Shown: positions 8,492 to 17,508 of the stretch, in pieces
Numbering within the stretch: position 1 is the first letter of the stretch
Layout of the letters: the number at the start of each line of letters is the position of its first letter
DNA from: SIG440 sp045586925
Lineage (GTDB): Bacteria; Bacillota; Clostridia; Monoglobales; Monoglobaceae
NCBI GenBank assembly: GCA_045586925.1
Contig: JAZNBG010000035.1
Span: 59,052-123,051, forward strand
Length of the DNA: 64,000 nt
Direction: 5' to 3'
Translations under genes and position numbers: made by a program
Notes under the pieces: model-generated
Told to the model about the DNA's origin: nothing
Databases searched by the model: none
What the model saw: the letters and a program-made list of their open reading frames with translations, nothing else

Positions 8492-10423
8492 ATGGCACAA
8501 ATCAAAGTATTGTCGCAGGCTGTTGCTGACAAAATTGCTGCAGGCGAGGTTGCTGAAAGACCTTCGGCTGTGGTTAAGGAGCTTGTTGAAAACTCAATAG
8601 ATGCAGGGGCTGACAGGATTACTGTTGAAATAAAAAAGGGCGGCATCACATACATATCCGTTGAGGATAATGGAAAGGGAATTCCATATGACGAGGTGGA
8701 ATTTGCCTTTCTTCGTCACGCAACAAGCAAGCTGAGAGATATAGACGATTTGTTTGAGATACAGACAATGGGATTTCGTGGCGAGGCACTGGCAAGTATT
8801 TGTGCGGTGTCGGATGTGACGGCAATCACTAAGGAAAAAGGTGCGGTAGAGGGTGCCCACGTGACAGTAAACCACGGCAAAGCATCACAAAAGGAGACTG
8901 TGGCTTGCAATGAAGGTACAATTATGATAGTTGAAAACCTTTTTGCATCTGTGCCTGCCAGAATGAAATTTTTAAAGAAGGATTCTACCGAGTCGGGTTA
9001 TGTGGCAGATGTGCTGAGCCGTATTGCTCTGTCAAAACCTGATATTGCTTTCAGATATATCTGTGACGGAAAGGAACAGTTTTCAACTTCCGGTGACGGA
9101 AATCTTAAAAATGCAATTCTTAACATTTATGGCATAGACCACGCCAAAGGCGTGCTGGAGGTAGAACATACCGAGCAAGGCGTAACGGTTTCGGGTATGG
9201 TCGGCAAGGCAGAGCTTGCTCGTGGCAATCGTTCTCGGCAAACCTTGTTTGTAAACGGCAGATACATTAAAAATCATGTTATTTCAAAGATTGTTGAGGA
9301 AGCCTATCGTAATGTTCTTATGACAGGGAAGTTCCCGTTTTTTGTGCTGAACATTAAGCTTGCACCAAGCTTGGTTGATGTAAATGTTCATCCTGCAAAA
9401 ACCGAGATTAAGTTTGCAAACGAAAAGGAAATATACGATATAGTTTATCACGGTGTTAAAAATGCTATATACCGACGCCCCGAAATTCCGGTAAAAGAGC
9501 CGGAAGCGGCAACGGAAAAGGTGATATATGAAGCAAAGCCGATTTCATCACCAACAGTAGTAAGCAAAGAACCGGAAAGGATTGACAGACAAACAGTTAG
9601 CGAATTTCTTAAAAACACAGTTCCAAGCAACTTGGGCAGAAGGTTTAATTCTCCAAGGCCTGAAAATGTTTTTGAAAGCAAAAGTGAACAGTTGATTCAG
9701 GAAACTGCAAAGAGTGATATTGCAACATTCCCTGTTCTCGAAATGGAGGATATTCCGCATAAGATAGATGTGGTTGTTCCGCAAAGCAATGAAAATACAG
9801 TACAATTGCCATTGTTTGAGGAAGGCAGTATTGATGCGGCCGAGCCTTCGGTGATTGTTGGTCAGGTTTTTGGGACTTATGTAATAGTGCAAAAGGGCGA
9901 CAAGATGTTTTTGATAGACCAGCATGCCGCCCACGAGAGAAAGCGATTTGAGACCTTAAAAAAGGACTACAGCGAACGTGGCGTTTCTGGTCAAATGCTG
10001 CTTGCACCCATTGTTATGGATGTGGACAACCGTGAGGTTCAGGTGGTTAAGGAAAATAAAGAAACTCTTGAAAATATGGGATTTGACATTGAAGAATTTG
10101 GCCGAAATTCGGTAATTATCCGCCAGACCCCGCTTATTTCGGATGAGGAGGATATAAAAGACCTTGCAACAGAGGTAATATCCATATTAGGTGATGGCAG
10201 ACCGTCGGGGCTTCTGAGCTTTGAAGAAAGGCTTCTTGACACCATATCCTGCAAATATGCCATTAAGGCAAATAAGAAACTCAGCACTCTTGAGATGGAG
10301 GTGCTTGTGCGGGACGTTGAGGAACTTGAAAATTCGGGTATTACAACCTGTCCTCATGGCAGACCTATCAGGATAGAGTTTACAAAGCGTGAAATTGAAA
10401 AAATGTTTAAGAGGATTGTTTAG
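8492..10423 (+). CDS. mutL: DNA mismatch repair protein MutL with endonuclease motif
   Basis: 643 residues. The N-terminal GHKL ATPase has ENSIDAGAD, DNGKGI and GFRGEAL; a variable linker spans about 335-440. The C-terminal domain carries the nicking-endonuclease motif DQHAAHERKRFE plus CPHGRP near the end, so this MutL should nick DNA itself, as expected in organisms lacking MutH. It is followed 3 bases later by miaA. Ribosome site AGAGGAAAAAG. Confidence 0.97.
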   Translation: MAQIKVLSQAVADKIAAGEVAERPSAVVKELVENSIDAGADRITVEIKKGGITYISVEDNGKGIPYDEVEFAFLRHATSKLRDIDDLFEIQTMGFRGEALASICAVSDVTAITKEKGAVEGAHVTVNHGKASQKETVACNEGTIMIVENLFASVPARMKFLKKDSTESGYVADVLSRIALSKPDIAFRYICDGKEQFSTSGDGNLKNAILNIYGIDHAKGVLEVEHTEQGVTVSGMVGKAELARGNRSRQTLFVNGRYIKNHVISKIVEEAYRNVLMTGKFPFFVLNIKLAPSLVDVNVHPAKTEIKFANEKEIYDIVYHGVKNAIYRRPEIPVKEPEAATEKVIYEAKPISSPTVVSKEPERIDRQTVSEFLKNTVPSNLGRRFNSPRPENVFESKSEQLIQETAKSDIATFPVLEMEDIPHKIDVVVPQSNENTVQLPLFEEGSIDAAEPSVIVGQVFGTYVIVQKGDKMFLIDQHAAHERKRFETLKKDYSERGVSGQMLLAPIVMDVDNREVQVVKENKETLENMGFDIEEFGRNSVIIRQTPLISDEEDIKDLATEVISILGDGRPSGLLSFEERLLDTISCKYAIKANKKLSTLEMEVLVRDVEELENSGITTCPHGRPIRIEFTKREIEKMFKRIV

Positions 10424-10426
10424 CTT

Positions 10427-11353
10427 ATGCTGAAAAAGATTATAGCAGTTGCAGGACCTACAGCCTCGGGCAAGACGTCTTTAGCGATAGAAATTGCCCG
10501 TAAATTTGACGGCGAGGTGGTTTCCTGTGATTCTATGCAGATTTACAGGTTTATGGATATTGGCACGGCAAAGCCCGACAAGAGCGAGCAGGAGGCAGTG
10601 CGACATCATATGATTGATATATTGAACCCAACAGAGCGATGCAGTGTGGCAGACTTTGTGAGGTTGGCAAGAGAGTGTATTGATGATATTATCCGGCGAG
10701 GTAAATTGCCTATTCTTGCCGGTGGAACAGGTCTTTATATGGACAGCGTGCTTGAAAATATTGTGTTTGAGGATTTTGGCAGTGACCCGAAGTTCCGTGC
10801 CGAAATGCAGCAATTGGCAGATACAGAGGGTGTGGATGTGCTCCACAGCATACTTGCCAAAAGAGATCCTGAAGCGGCAGAAAAAATTCATCCCAATAAT
10901 GTAAGACGTGTTATTCGTGCATTGGAGGTGTGCCATCTTACAGGCAAAACCTTTACACAGGTAAATCTTGAGTCAAGGCGGGAGCCTGTGTATGATGCAT
11001 TGATACTGGGAATTGATGCCGATCGTGAAATTCTTTATGAAAGAATAAATATGCGTGTTGACAAAATGATGGATGGTGGCTTGCTTGAAGAGGTTCGTAC
11101 TCTCTGTGATATGGGGATAGACCGTGATACAACCGCTATGCAGGCAATCGGCTATAAGGAAATTCTGGAGTTTTTAGAGGGGAATGTCACCATTGATGAG
11201 GCGGTAGAAAAAATCAAAATGGAAAGCCGCCGATATGCAAAAAGACAGATGACCTGGTTCAGACGCAACGACAAAATACAATGGATCAGCGCCGAGTCAC
11301 CAGAATATGTGGCGATTGTTACAGAGAAATGCAAAGAGTTTTTACAAATCTAG
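10427..11353 (+). CDS. miaA: tRNA dimethylallyltransferase MiaA
   Basis: 308 residues. Transfers a dimethylallyl group to A37 of tRNAs reading UNN codons, producing the substrate for MiaB. P-loop AGPTASGKTS lies at residues 8-17, followed by the SCDSMQIYR and AGGTGLYMD motifs and RRYAKRQMTWFRR near the C-terminus. It starts 3 bases after the mutL stop, a mutSL-miaA order widespread in Clostridia. Confidence 0.96.
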   Translation: MLKKIIAVAGPTASGKTSLAIEIARKFDGEVVSCDSMQIYRFMDIGTAKPDKSEQEAVRHHMIDILNPTERCSVADFVRLARECIDDIIRRGKLPILAGGTGLYMDSVLENIVFEDFGSDPKFRAEMQQLADTEGVDVLHSILAKRDPEAAEKIHPNNVRRVIRALEVCHLTGKTFTQVNLESRREPVYDALILGIDADREILYERINMRVDKMMDGGLLEEVRTLCDMGIDRDTTAMQAIGYKEILEFLEGNVTIDEAVEKIKMESRRYAKRQMTWFRRNDKIQWISAESPEYVAIVTEKCKEFLQI

Positions 11354-11372
11354 CGAAATGGAGCTTTTGAAG

Positions 11373-12653
11373 ATGGAAAAAAACAAAAAACCATCAAGGC
11401 AGGAACGAAGAAAAAAAAGAAAAAGCCGCAGAGGATTTATTACCTTTTTGATAGGTGCCTTTGTATTGTGTGTAGTGGTTAATGTTGTTATGAGCTTTGA
11501 CAACCGCCTGGAGACAATGATTGTGCGTACAGGGACAGAGGAGGAAAGCGTTACAACAACGGGATATTTGTTCAGGGAACAAACTGTCATTCCGGCACCG
11601 ACAGAGGGATATCTGTATTGCGAGGCAGACGAAGAACAGCGAGTAAAAATTGGCGAAACAGTTGCCTATATATATAAAAATGAGATAAGCACATCGGCAA
11701 TGGGCGAGCTTAAAGCCATTGAAGGCGAAATGGCAAAGCTTGAAGGCGGCTTGCTGAAAAAGGATATATACAGCAATGATACGGCTAAAATCGAGCAAAG
11801 TATCGCACACGAGCTTAGTCGTGTACCCTCATTGGGGTTTGAAGGTCGTCTTGACGAGGTTAACGCAATCAAATCAAATGTCAACAGTCTTATCGAAGAC
11901 AGAAGAATTATAACCGGCGAGGCTCAACCACAGGATAATAGTGAAGAACTTCAGGCTTTAAAACAGAAAAAGGCAGAGATTGAAGCTAAGTATAATATTG
12001 AAAGAGCAATAGTTCACGCACCCACATCAGGTGCTTTTACTACAAGAGTAGACGGGCTAGAAGAAATGGTTGACACAAAGCTGATTGAAGAGATTACGCC
12101 AGATTATTTAAAAGAGTTAGAAAAAAAATCTGCAAAGGCTTCGACGGATACTTGGGTAAAAAAAGGTCAGCCGATGGGCAAGATTGTGAATAATTTTTCG
12201 TGGAGTGTTGCGGCACTTATTGCTGCTGACCTTGCCGAGGATTTGGATGTGGGTGACAGAATTGATATCAGATTTCCTGAAATTGATGTGCGCACCATAG
12301 AGGCGACAGTTTCAAAAATCACGCCTGAAGAGAATGGCAAGGTGGTTGTGGTTGCAGAATCCAACAAATATGTTGACCAGATTTATTCCACATCAAAGAT
12401 GAAGGTAGAACTTATAAAGCATCATTATGAAGGATATAAAATTCCTTCCCGAAGCATCCGTATAATTGATGGCAGCACGGGGGTTTATGTTATAAGAAAT
12501 GATAAAGCCCGGTTTCTGCCGGTGGATATTAAATATAACAGTAAGGAATGGGTTATTGCCGCCGAAAGCTCTGACCAGGGGGCGACCATAAAGCTTTATG
12601 ATGAATTAATTGTCAGCGGAAAAAATTTATATAATAACAAGGTTGTGAGATAA
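11373..12653 (+). CDS. HlyD-like membrane-anchored protein
   Basis: About 426 residues: a basic N-terminus (RQERRKKRKSRRG), one membrane segment near residues 22-40, then an extracellular region with HlyD/biotinyl-lipoyl-like halves (YLYCEADEEQRVKIGETVAYI; AIVHAPTSGAFTTRVDG) around a coiled coil. I chose the ATG at 11373 because GGAG at 11360-11363 is 9 bases before it; longer forms run into miaA. No ABC or outer-membrane partner is adjacent. It sits 1 base before yggS in a division-gene neighbourhood, so a cell-envelope or division role is more likely than drug efflux, but that is inference. Confidence 0.8.
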   Translation: MEKNKKPSRQERRKKRKSRRGFITFLIGAFVLCVVVNVVMSFDNRLETMIVRTGTEEESVTTTGYLFREQTVIPAPTEGYLYCEADEEQRVKIGETVAYIYKNEISTSAMGELKAIEGEMAKLEGGLLKKDIYSNDTAKIEQSIAHELSRVPSLGFEGRLDEVNAIKSNVNSLIEDRRIITGEAQPQDNSEELQALKQKKAEIEAKYNIERAIVHAPTSGAFTTRVDGLEEMVDTKLIEEITPDYLKELEKKSAKASTDTWVKKGQPMGKIVNNFSWSVAALIAADLAEDLDVGDRIDIRFPEIDVRTIEATVSKITPEENGKVVVVAESNKYVDQIYSTSKMKVELIKHHYEGYKIPSRSIRIIDGSTGVYVIRNDKARFLPVDIKYNSKEWVIAAESSDQGATIKLYDELIVSGKNLYNNKVVR

Positions 12654-12654
12654 A

Positions 12655-13350
12655 ATGTCTTATATAAAAGAAAACTTAATCAGTGTAGACAAGCAGATGA
12701 AAAAAGCAGCAGAGGAATGCAATCGTCACCTATCCGATGTGCGACTTGTTGCGGTTACAAAGACCTATGGCGCCGACCTTATAAATGAGGCAATAGACAA
12801 TGGAGTTACCGACATAGGCGAAAATCGAGTTCAGGAAATAATGGAAAAATACGATGCGGTTAAACCTGTAAGGTGGCACCTTATCGGGCACTTGCAAAAA
12901 AATAAAATTAAGTATATAATAGATAAGGTAGAACTTATTCACTCGGTTGACAGCTTTGAACTGGCAAAAGAAATTGACAAGCATGCAAAAAAGATTGACA
13001 AGGTTCAGAGGATTCTTTTAGAGGTCAATGTTTCAGGAGAGGAATCAAAGTTTGGTATCCGTCCTGAAGAATGCGAGGATCTCTGCCGGAGGATAAGCGA
13101 ACTTGAAAATGTAAAGATAGAGGGTCTGATGACAATAGCCCCGTTTGTTGATGATGAAAAAATTCTTGAAGGTGTATTTTCGGGACTAAGAAATCTGGCA
13201 CAGGATATCAAAGAAAAAAATATTGAAAGTGTTGATATGAAAGAACTTTCGATGGGAATGACAAATGATTTTCCTCTTGCAATAAGACAGGGTGCAACAA
13301 TTATTCGTGTAGGAACCGGAATTTTTGGAAAAAGGAACTATACAAAATAA
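12655..13350 (+). CDS. yggS: PLP homeostasis protein YggS/YlmE
   Basis: 231-residue single-domain PLP-binding protein (YggS/PROSC family). Fold-type III barrel with the cofactor Lys at residue 36 (VAVTKTYG), then the ENRVQE, WHLIGHLQKNK and SMGMTNDFPLAI motifs and a C-terminal VRVGTGIFGKR-type phosphate-binding end. No catalytic activity is known for the family; it balances PLP and amino/keto acid pools. It lies directly upstream of sepF and ylmH, as ylmE does in Bacillus. Confidence 0.95.
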   Translation: MSYIKENLISVDKQMKKAAEECNRHLSDVRLVAVTKTYGADLINEAIDNGVTDIGENRVQEIMEKYDAVKPVRWHLIGHLQKNKIKYIIDKVELIHSVDSFELAKEIDKHAKKIDKVQRILLEVNVSGEESKFGIRPEECEDLCRRISELENVKIEGLMTIAPFVDDEKILEGVFSGLRNLAQDIKEKNIESVDMKELSMGMTNDFPLAIRQGATIIRVGTGIFGKRNYTK

Positions 13351-13356
13351 AAAATA

Positions 13357-13367
13357 TGTGATATAAT
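13357..13367 (+). promoter_or_regulatory. Extended -10 promoter before sepF
   Basis: TGTGATATAAT, an extended -10 with no convincing -35, 66 bases upstream of sepF. The same string recurs at several other promoters in the window. Confidence 0.45.
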
Positions 13368-13432
13368 ATAATATCAACAACATTTTGTAAACTATTTAAC
13401 GCTTAATATATAAAGATATGGAGGACAATAAA

Positions 13433-13891
13433 ATGAGTATTGTAAACAAAATGCTTAATCTTATCGGCTTTGAAACACCAGAGAATGATTACGAAGAAGA
13501 ACTGATAGAAAACAGCGAATTTTCAAACAGCTCTGTTTTTGAAGAAGATGAGACGGAAACTTTTGACAGCGGAAAACGCAATAAGGTTGTAAAGATACAT
13601 ACAACAGCACAGCTCAAGCTGGTTGTTATGCAACCTGAAAGTTTTGAGGATGCAAGAGAGATTGCAAACCACCTTAAAAACAAAAAACCGGTTGTTATTA
13701 ATCTTGAATCTGTTGAACGTAATGCTGCTCAAAGAATTGTAGACTTTTTGAGTGGTGCTGTTTATGCACTTGACGGAAATATTCAAAAGGTTGCAAACGG
13801 AATTTTCCTTATTGCTCCTTACAATGTGGGTATTATGGGCGATTTCAAGGATGAACTTCGCAGCAAGGGCATATTCCCTTGGAATAACTAA
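13433..13891 (+). CDS. sepF: Cell division protein SepF
   Basis: 152 residues. SepF anchors FtsZ to the membrane in Gram-positives: an N-terminal amphipathic helix (SIVNKMLNLIGF), an acidic linker (about 17-45) and the DUF552 globular domain with NLESVERNAAQRIVDFLSG and GIFLIAPYNV. The ATG at 13433 lies 8 bases after GGAGG; an upstream in-frame ATG overlaps that ribosome site. The stop overlaps the ylmH start by one base. Confidence 0.95.
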   Translation: MSIVNKMLNLIGFETPENDYEEELIENSEFSNSSVFEEDETETFDSGKRNKVVKIHTTAQLKLVVMQPESFEDAREIANHLKNKKPVVINLESVERNAAQRIVDFLSGAVYALDGNIQKVANGIFLIAPYNVGIMGDFKDELRSKGIFPWNN

Positions 13892-14646
13892 TGTCAAGCA
13901 GTACAGAGGATAAGCTTCTTATTGCCCGTGCTGAGGATACAGTTGCTTTGTGCGAAAGGCAAAACTGTATAAAGTCTACGGGGTTTTTAACCCCTACCGA
14001 GGCAGAGCTTATAAGACGCAATCTAAAGAGTGTATCGGTTGAAACAACTTTTTTTGGTGGGTATCCCGATGCCGAGCGTACGTTGTTTGTTGCATTGCCT
14101 GACTATTTGACCAAGGATGATGCTGTGCAGCTTATATCGGTGGTTGAAATTACGGGAAGAGATATTGCCGAGCTTAAGCACCCGGATTTTCTGGGCAGTC
14201 TTTTGGGGCTGGGTATCAAACGCGAAAAGCTGGGTGATATACTGACCCTTGACGACAGATGTCTGGTTTTTGTGGAAGAAAATATTGCAGAATACATAGC
14301 AAAAAATCTTGACAAAGTGGGACGCAAGGGCGTAAAGGTAAGGTGTGTACAGCCGGATGAAATTGAAATTCCGCCCCGACGGATGGAAGAAATCTCTGCG
14401 ACAGTTTCGGCACTCAGGCTTGATGCGGTGGTTGCTGCTGCGATTCGCACATCAAGGGCAGGAGCGGTAGAAATATTAAATACCGGTCGGGTATTTGTTA
14501 ATTGGATTCAAGAGGACAGTCCTTCCTTTAAAATAAAACCCGGAGATGTATTTTCGGTGCGTGGAAACGGGCGATTCAGGTTGGGAGAAGATGTTCGGGA
14601 AACAAAAAAAGGCAGACTTGGCATTTCTATATATAAGTTTATATAA
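13891..14646 (+). CDS. ylmH: S4-domain RNA-binding protein YlmH
   Basis: 251 residues with the YlmH architecture: an N-terminal region rich in charged residues, a middle FGGYPDAERTLFVALPDY section, and a C-terminal S4 RNA-binding domain (RLDAVVAAAIRTSRAGAVEI, then NTGRVFVNW). YlmH is linked to ribosome rescue or rRNA binding and is encoded between division genes in Firmicutes. TAATG overlap with sepF implies coupled translation. Confidence 0.93.
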   Translation: MSSSTEDKLLIARAEDTVALCERQNCIKSTGFLTPTEAELIRRNLKSVSVETTFFGGYPDAERTLFVALPDYLTKDDAVQLISVVEITGRDIAELKHPDFLGSLLGLGIKREKLGDILTLDDRCLVFVEENIAEYIAKNLDKVGRKGVKVRCVQPDEIEIPPRRMEEISATVSALRLDAVVAAAIRTSRAGAVEILNTGRVFVNWIQEDSPSFKIKPGDVFSVRGNGRFRLGEDVRETKKGRLGISIYKFI

Positions 14647-14661
14647 AAATTCTAAATAAAG

Positions 14662-14677
14662 GCACGAAAAGTCGTGC
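14662..14677 (+). other. Small hairpin in the divIVA leader
   Basis: GCACGA, loop AAAG, TCGTGC, 8 bases before the GGAGG of divIVA. There is no T-run, so it is not a terminator; it could mark mRNA processing or modulate translation. Confidence 0.35.
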
Positions 14678-14696
14678 AGAAAATGGAGGAAATATT

Positions 14697-15368
14697 ATGT
14701 TGACACCATTGGAAATTGAAAACAGAAAATTTAAAAAAGAAATGGGCGGGTACAGCAAGCTTGAAGTTGAGGAATTTATGCGTGTAATTTCTGAAAATTA
14801 CGAGCTTATCTACAAAGAAAATCTTGCCAATAAAGACAAAATCAATATGCTTTCAAATGCTATTAAGCAGTACAAAAGTATGGAAGAAACTTTACAAAGT
14901 GCAATTCTTGTTGCTCAGAATGCGGGTGACGAGGTTATTCAAAATGCAAGAAAAAGTGCTGAAAATATAATAAAGGATGCTGAAAACAAGGCAACTCAGC
15001 TGCTGTCTGATGCGAGTCGTGAAGTTACCCGTGTAAGCTATGAGTACGAGGAAATGCGCCGCAATGTCGAAGTTTTCAGAACACGGATTATTTCGCTGCT
15101 TACATCTCAGCTTGATATTGTTAAGGAATTCAGTATGCCTACAGATAACCATTCAGACAAACCCTCAAGAAAAATCAAGCACAGTCCTCTTGAAATCAAC
15201 GAGGAAAGTATTGCAGAGGCTACAGAGGCTAAAACAGCACTTGAGAGATTGGAACAGATGACAAAGGAACTTCCAAAGATTGTTGTAAATGAGAAAGGTG
15301 AATATGTAGCAGCAGAGGATATAACAACAGGTTCCGCTAAGAATGATGATGACGAGAATTTGGGTTAA
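14697..15368 (+). CDS. divIVA: DivIVA domain cell division protein
   Basis: 223 residues. The N-terminal DivIVA domain (LTPLEIENRKFKKEMGGYS) binds curved membrane at poles and septa; a long coiled coil spans about 25-150. The C-terminal 60 residues are acidic and disordered. It closes the sepF-ylmH-divIVA division block, as in other Firmicutes. Ribosome site GGAGG, 7 bases before ATG. Confidence 0.95.
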   Translation: MLTPLEIENRKFKKEMGGYSKLEVEEFMRVISENYELIYKENLANKDKINMLSNAIKQYKSMEETLQSAILVAQNAGDEVIQNARKSAENIIKDAENKATQLLSDASREVTRVSYEYEEMRRNVEVFRTRIISLLTSQLDIVKEFSMPTDNHSDKPSRKIKHSPLEINEESIAEATEAKTALERLEQMTKELPKIVVNEKGEYVAAEDITTGSAKNDDDENLG

Positions 15369-15409
15369 CAGATAACCTGACATAATTTTGCAGACTTACA
15401 GGTGAAAAA

Positions 15410-15886
15410 ATGATTTATTTTGCTCTTGGTGTTGTAATTTTAATTGCAGATTTGCTTACAAAAATATGGGCACAGACACGTCTTCGTGAAATTGGCACTA
15501 TCCCTTTAATCGAAGACGTGTTTCATCTAACGTATGTTGAAAATCGCGGTGCTGCATTCGGCATATTGCAGGACAGGCGAATGTTTTTTGTTTTGATTAC
15601 GCTTGTTTTTGCGGCAGTGGTTGTGTATGTAATTCTAAAATACAAAAACCGCCCGGCGGTTCTCAACTACGGACTTTGTTTTATGTTTGCCGGAGCTTTA
15701 GGAAATATGATTGACAGAATATGGCGGGGATTTGTTGTGGATATGTTTGATTTCCGTATGATAAATTTCCCTGTTTTTAATGTTGCCGATATTTTTGTGT
15801 GCATAGGCGCAGGGTTATTGGCAATTTTTTTTATTTTCTGTGACGGAAAGGAAAAAGAGCGTGAAGATAACAGTAAAAACCGATGA
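15410..15886 (+). CDS. lspA: Lipoprotein signal peptidase
   Basis: 158-residue signal peptidase II with four membrane segments. The catalytic Asp pair lies in NMIDRIWRGFVVDMFDF and FNVADIF; VENRGAAFG is the conserved third motif. It removes signal peptides from diacylated prolipoproteins. The charged tail (DGKEKEREDNSKNR) overlaps the rluD start. Confidence 0.96.
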   Translation: MIYFALGVVILIADLLTKIWAQTRLREIGTIPLIEDVFHLTYVENRGAAFGILQDRRMFFVLITLVFAAVVVYVILKYKNRPAVLNYGLCFMFAGALGNMIDRIWRGFVVDMFDFRMINFPVFNVADIFVCIGAGLLAIFFIFCDGKEKEREDNSKNR

Positions 15887-16775
15887 TGCAGGAAAACGTC
15901 TGGATATATTTCTGGCAGATGGTCTTTCTGATTTGACGCGTTCCAGAATTCAGAAGCTGATTGCAGACGAAAATATAAAAGTAAACGACAAGGCAGTGCG
16001 CTCAAACTACAAGCTGCGTACACAGGACGAAATTACCATAGAAATTCCTGATGCAAAGGAAACCGGGCTTGAAGCCGAGGAAATCCCACTTGATATAGTA
16101 TACGAGGATGACTGTATGCTTGTTGTAAACAAGCCGCAGGGGATGGTGGTGCATCCCGCCGCCGGGAATTACAGCGGAACGTTGGTTAATGCACTGATGG
16201 CGCATTGCGGCGATAAACTTTCGGGGATTAACGGCGAGATAAGACCCGGAATTTTGCACCGTATTGACAAGGACACAAGTGGTCTTTTGATGGTTGCCAA
16301 AAATGACAAAGCTCATTTGGGCCTTTCACAACAGATAAAAGAACATAGCTTGACACGTGAATATCTGGCATTGGTTCACGGCAGAATAAAGGAAGACAGC
16401 GGCACAATTGATGCTCCCATTGGCAGAGACGAAAAAAACCGCAAAAAAATGACAATTACTCAAAAGAATTCCAAGAATGCGGTTACGCATTTTTTTGTGT
16501 TGGAACGATTTGATAAATATACCTTTATCCGTTGTCGTCTTGAAACAGGCAGGACACATCAGATAAGGGTTCATATGTCCAAAGGAGGACATCCTATTGT
16601 GGGAGACCCTGTATATGGAGCAAAAAAGGAAGAGTTTAAACTAAACGGTCAGTTGCTTCATGCGCATCTGATTGGATATATCCACCCACAAACAGGAGAA
16701 TATATGGAGTTTTCATGCAAGATACCCGCATACTTTGAAGATGTTCTGGAAAAACTGAGGAGGAAATCACTGTGA
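15861..16775 (+). CDS. rluD: RluD-family pseudouridine synthase
   Basis: About 304 residues. An N-terminal S4 domain (AGKRLDIFLADGLSDLTRSR) and the RluA-family catalytic domain with HRIDKDTSGLL near residue 140 (Asp nucleophile) and GRTHQIRVHM. Modifies 23S rRNA or tRNA uridines; the exact target is not readable. I prefer the GTG at 15861 (AAAGG about 9 bases upstream) over an in-frame GTG at 15840. It overlaps lspA, and its stop overlaps the radC GTG. Confidence 0.92.
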   Translation: MKITVKTDDAGKRLDIFLADGLSDLTRSRIQKLIADENIKVNDKAVRSNYKLRTQDEITIEIPDAKETGLEAEEIPLDIVYEDDCMLVVNKPQGMVVHPAAGNYSGTLVNALMAHCGDKLSGINGEIRPGILHRIDKDTSGLLMVAKNDKAHLGLSQQIKEHSLTREYLALVHGRIKEDSGTIDAPIGRDEKNRKKMTITQKNSKNAVTHFFVLERFDKYTFIRCRLETGRTHQIRVHMSKGGHPIVGDPVYGAKKEEFKLNGQLLHAHLIGYIHPQTGEYMEFSCKIPAYFEDVLEKLRRKSL

Positions 16776-17485
16776 GTATACACGACAAACACAGAGAAAG
16801 GCTGGATAAAAAGGTTCGTGAAAATGGTCTTGAATCCTTAGAGCCACACGAACAGCTTGAACATATATTGTTTGCCGCCATTCCACGGGGAGATACCAAC
16901 AGCATAGCACACAGATTACTTGATAAATACAAAACTATTGCGGCAGTATTGAATGCCGATGCCGAAGAATTGGTGCAGATAGAAGGTGTTGGCAAAAGAT
17001 GCGCAACCTTTCTGACGACATTGCCATCTCTTTTGGGAATTGTAGAGCGCAGCTTGATTTCAGACGAGCCGATTATGCTTGACACCGTTCAAAAAATTGT
17101 CAGCTTTGCAAAGACCTATTTTTATGGCAAACTTACCGAGGAGGCGTACTTGCTGTGCCTTAACTCCACATATCGCTTGCTTGCCATTAACAGAATTTCC
17201 AGAGGGGCTCACGACGAAACCTATGTATATCCGGCACAGGTGGTACGTCAGGCGATACGGGATAATGCCTGTGCTGCCATACTGATACATAATCATCCCT
17301 GTGGCGAGGTAAAGCCATCGTCGGGGGATGTAACATTGTCGAGAGATTTGGCACGGGCGTTTGATGCGGTGGATATTATTTTTGGGGACAGTGTGATTGT
17401 TACCGAAAGAGAATTTTTCAGTATGCGCGAGATGGGCTATCTGGATAATCTTTATGAAAAGAACAACAGATTGGATAAAAAATAA
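16772..17485 (+). CDS. radC: RadC/JAB-domain protein
   Basis: 237 residues. A helix-hairpin-helix (VQIEGVGKRCATFL) near residue 70-82 precedes the JAMM/MPN domain with HNHPCGEVKPSSGDV (metal-binding His-x-His and Asp). RadC proteins are widespread; the old DNA-repair role is not well supported. GTG start overlaps the rluD TGA. Confidence 0.92.
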   Translation: MSIHDKHRERLDKKVRENGLESLEPHEQLEHILFAAIPRGDTNSIAHRLLDKYKTIAAVLNADAEELVQIEGVGKRCATFLTTLPSLLGIVERSLISDEPIMLDTVQKIVSFAKTYFYGKLTEEAYLLCLNSTYRLLAINRISRGAHDETYVYPAQVVRQAIRDNACAAILIHNHPCGEVKPSSGDVTLSRDLARAFDAVDIIFGDSVIVTEREFFSMREMGYLDNLYEKNNRLDKK

Positions 17486-17508
17486 ACGAAGGATAAAGGG
17501 TGCAGTAA

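Noticed and set aside
11373..12653. A multidrug efflux adaptor.
   Set aside because: HlyD-like fold, but no transporter partner adjacent and the setting is division genes.
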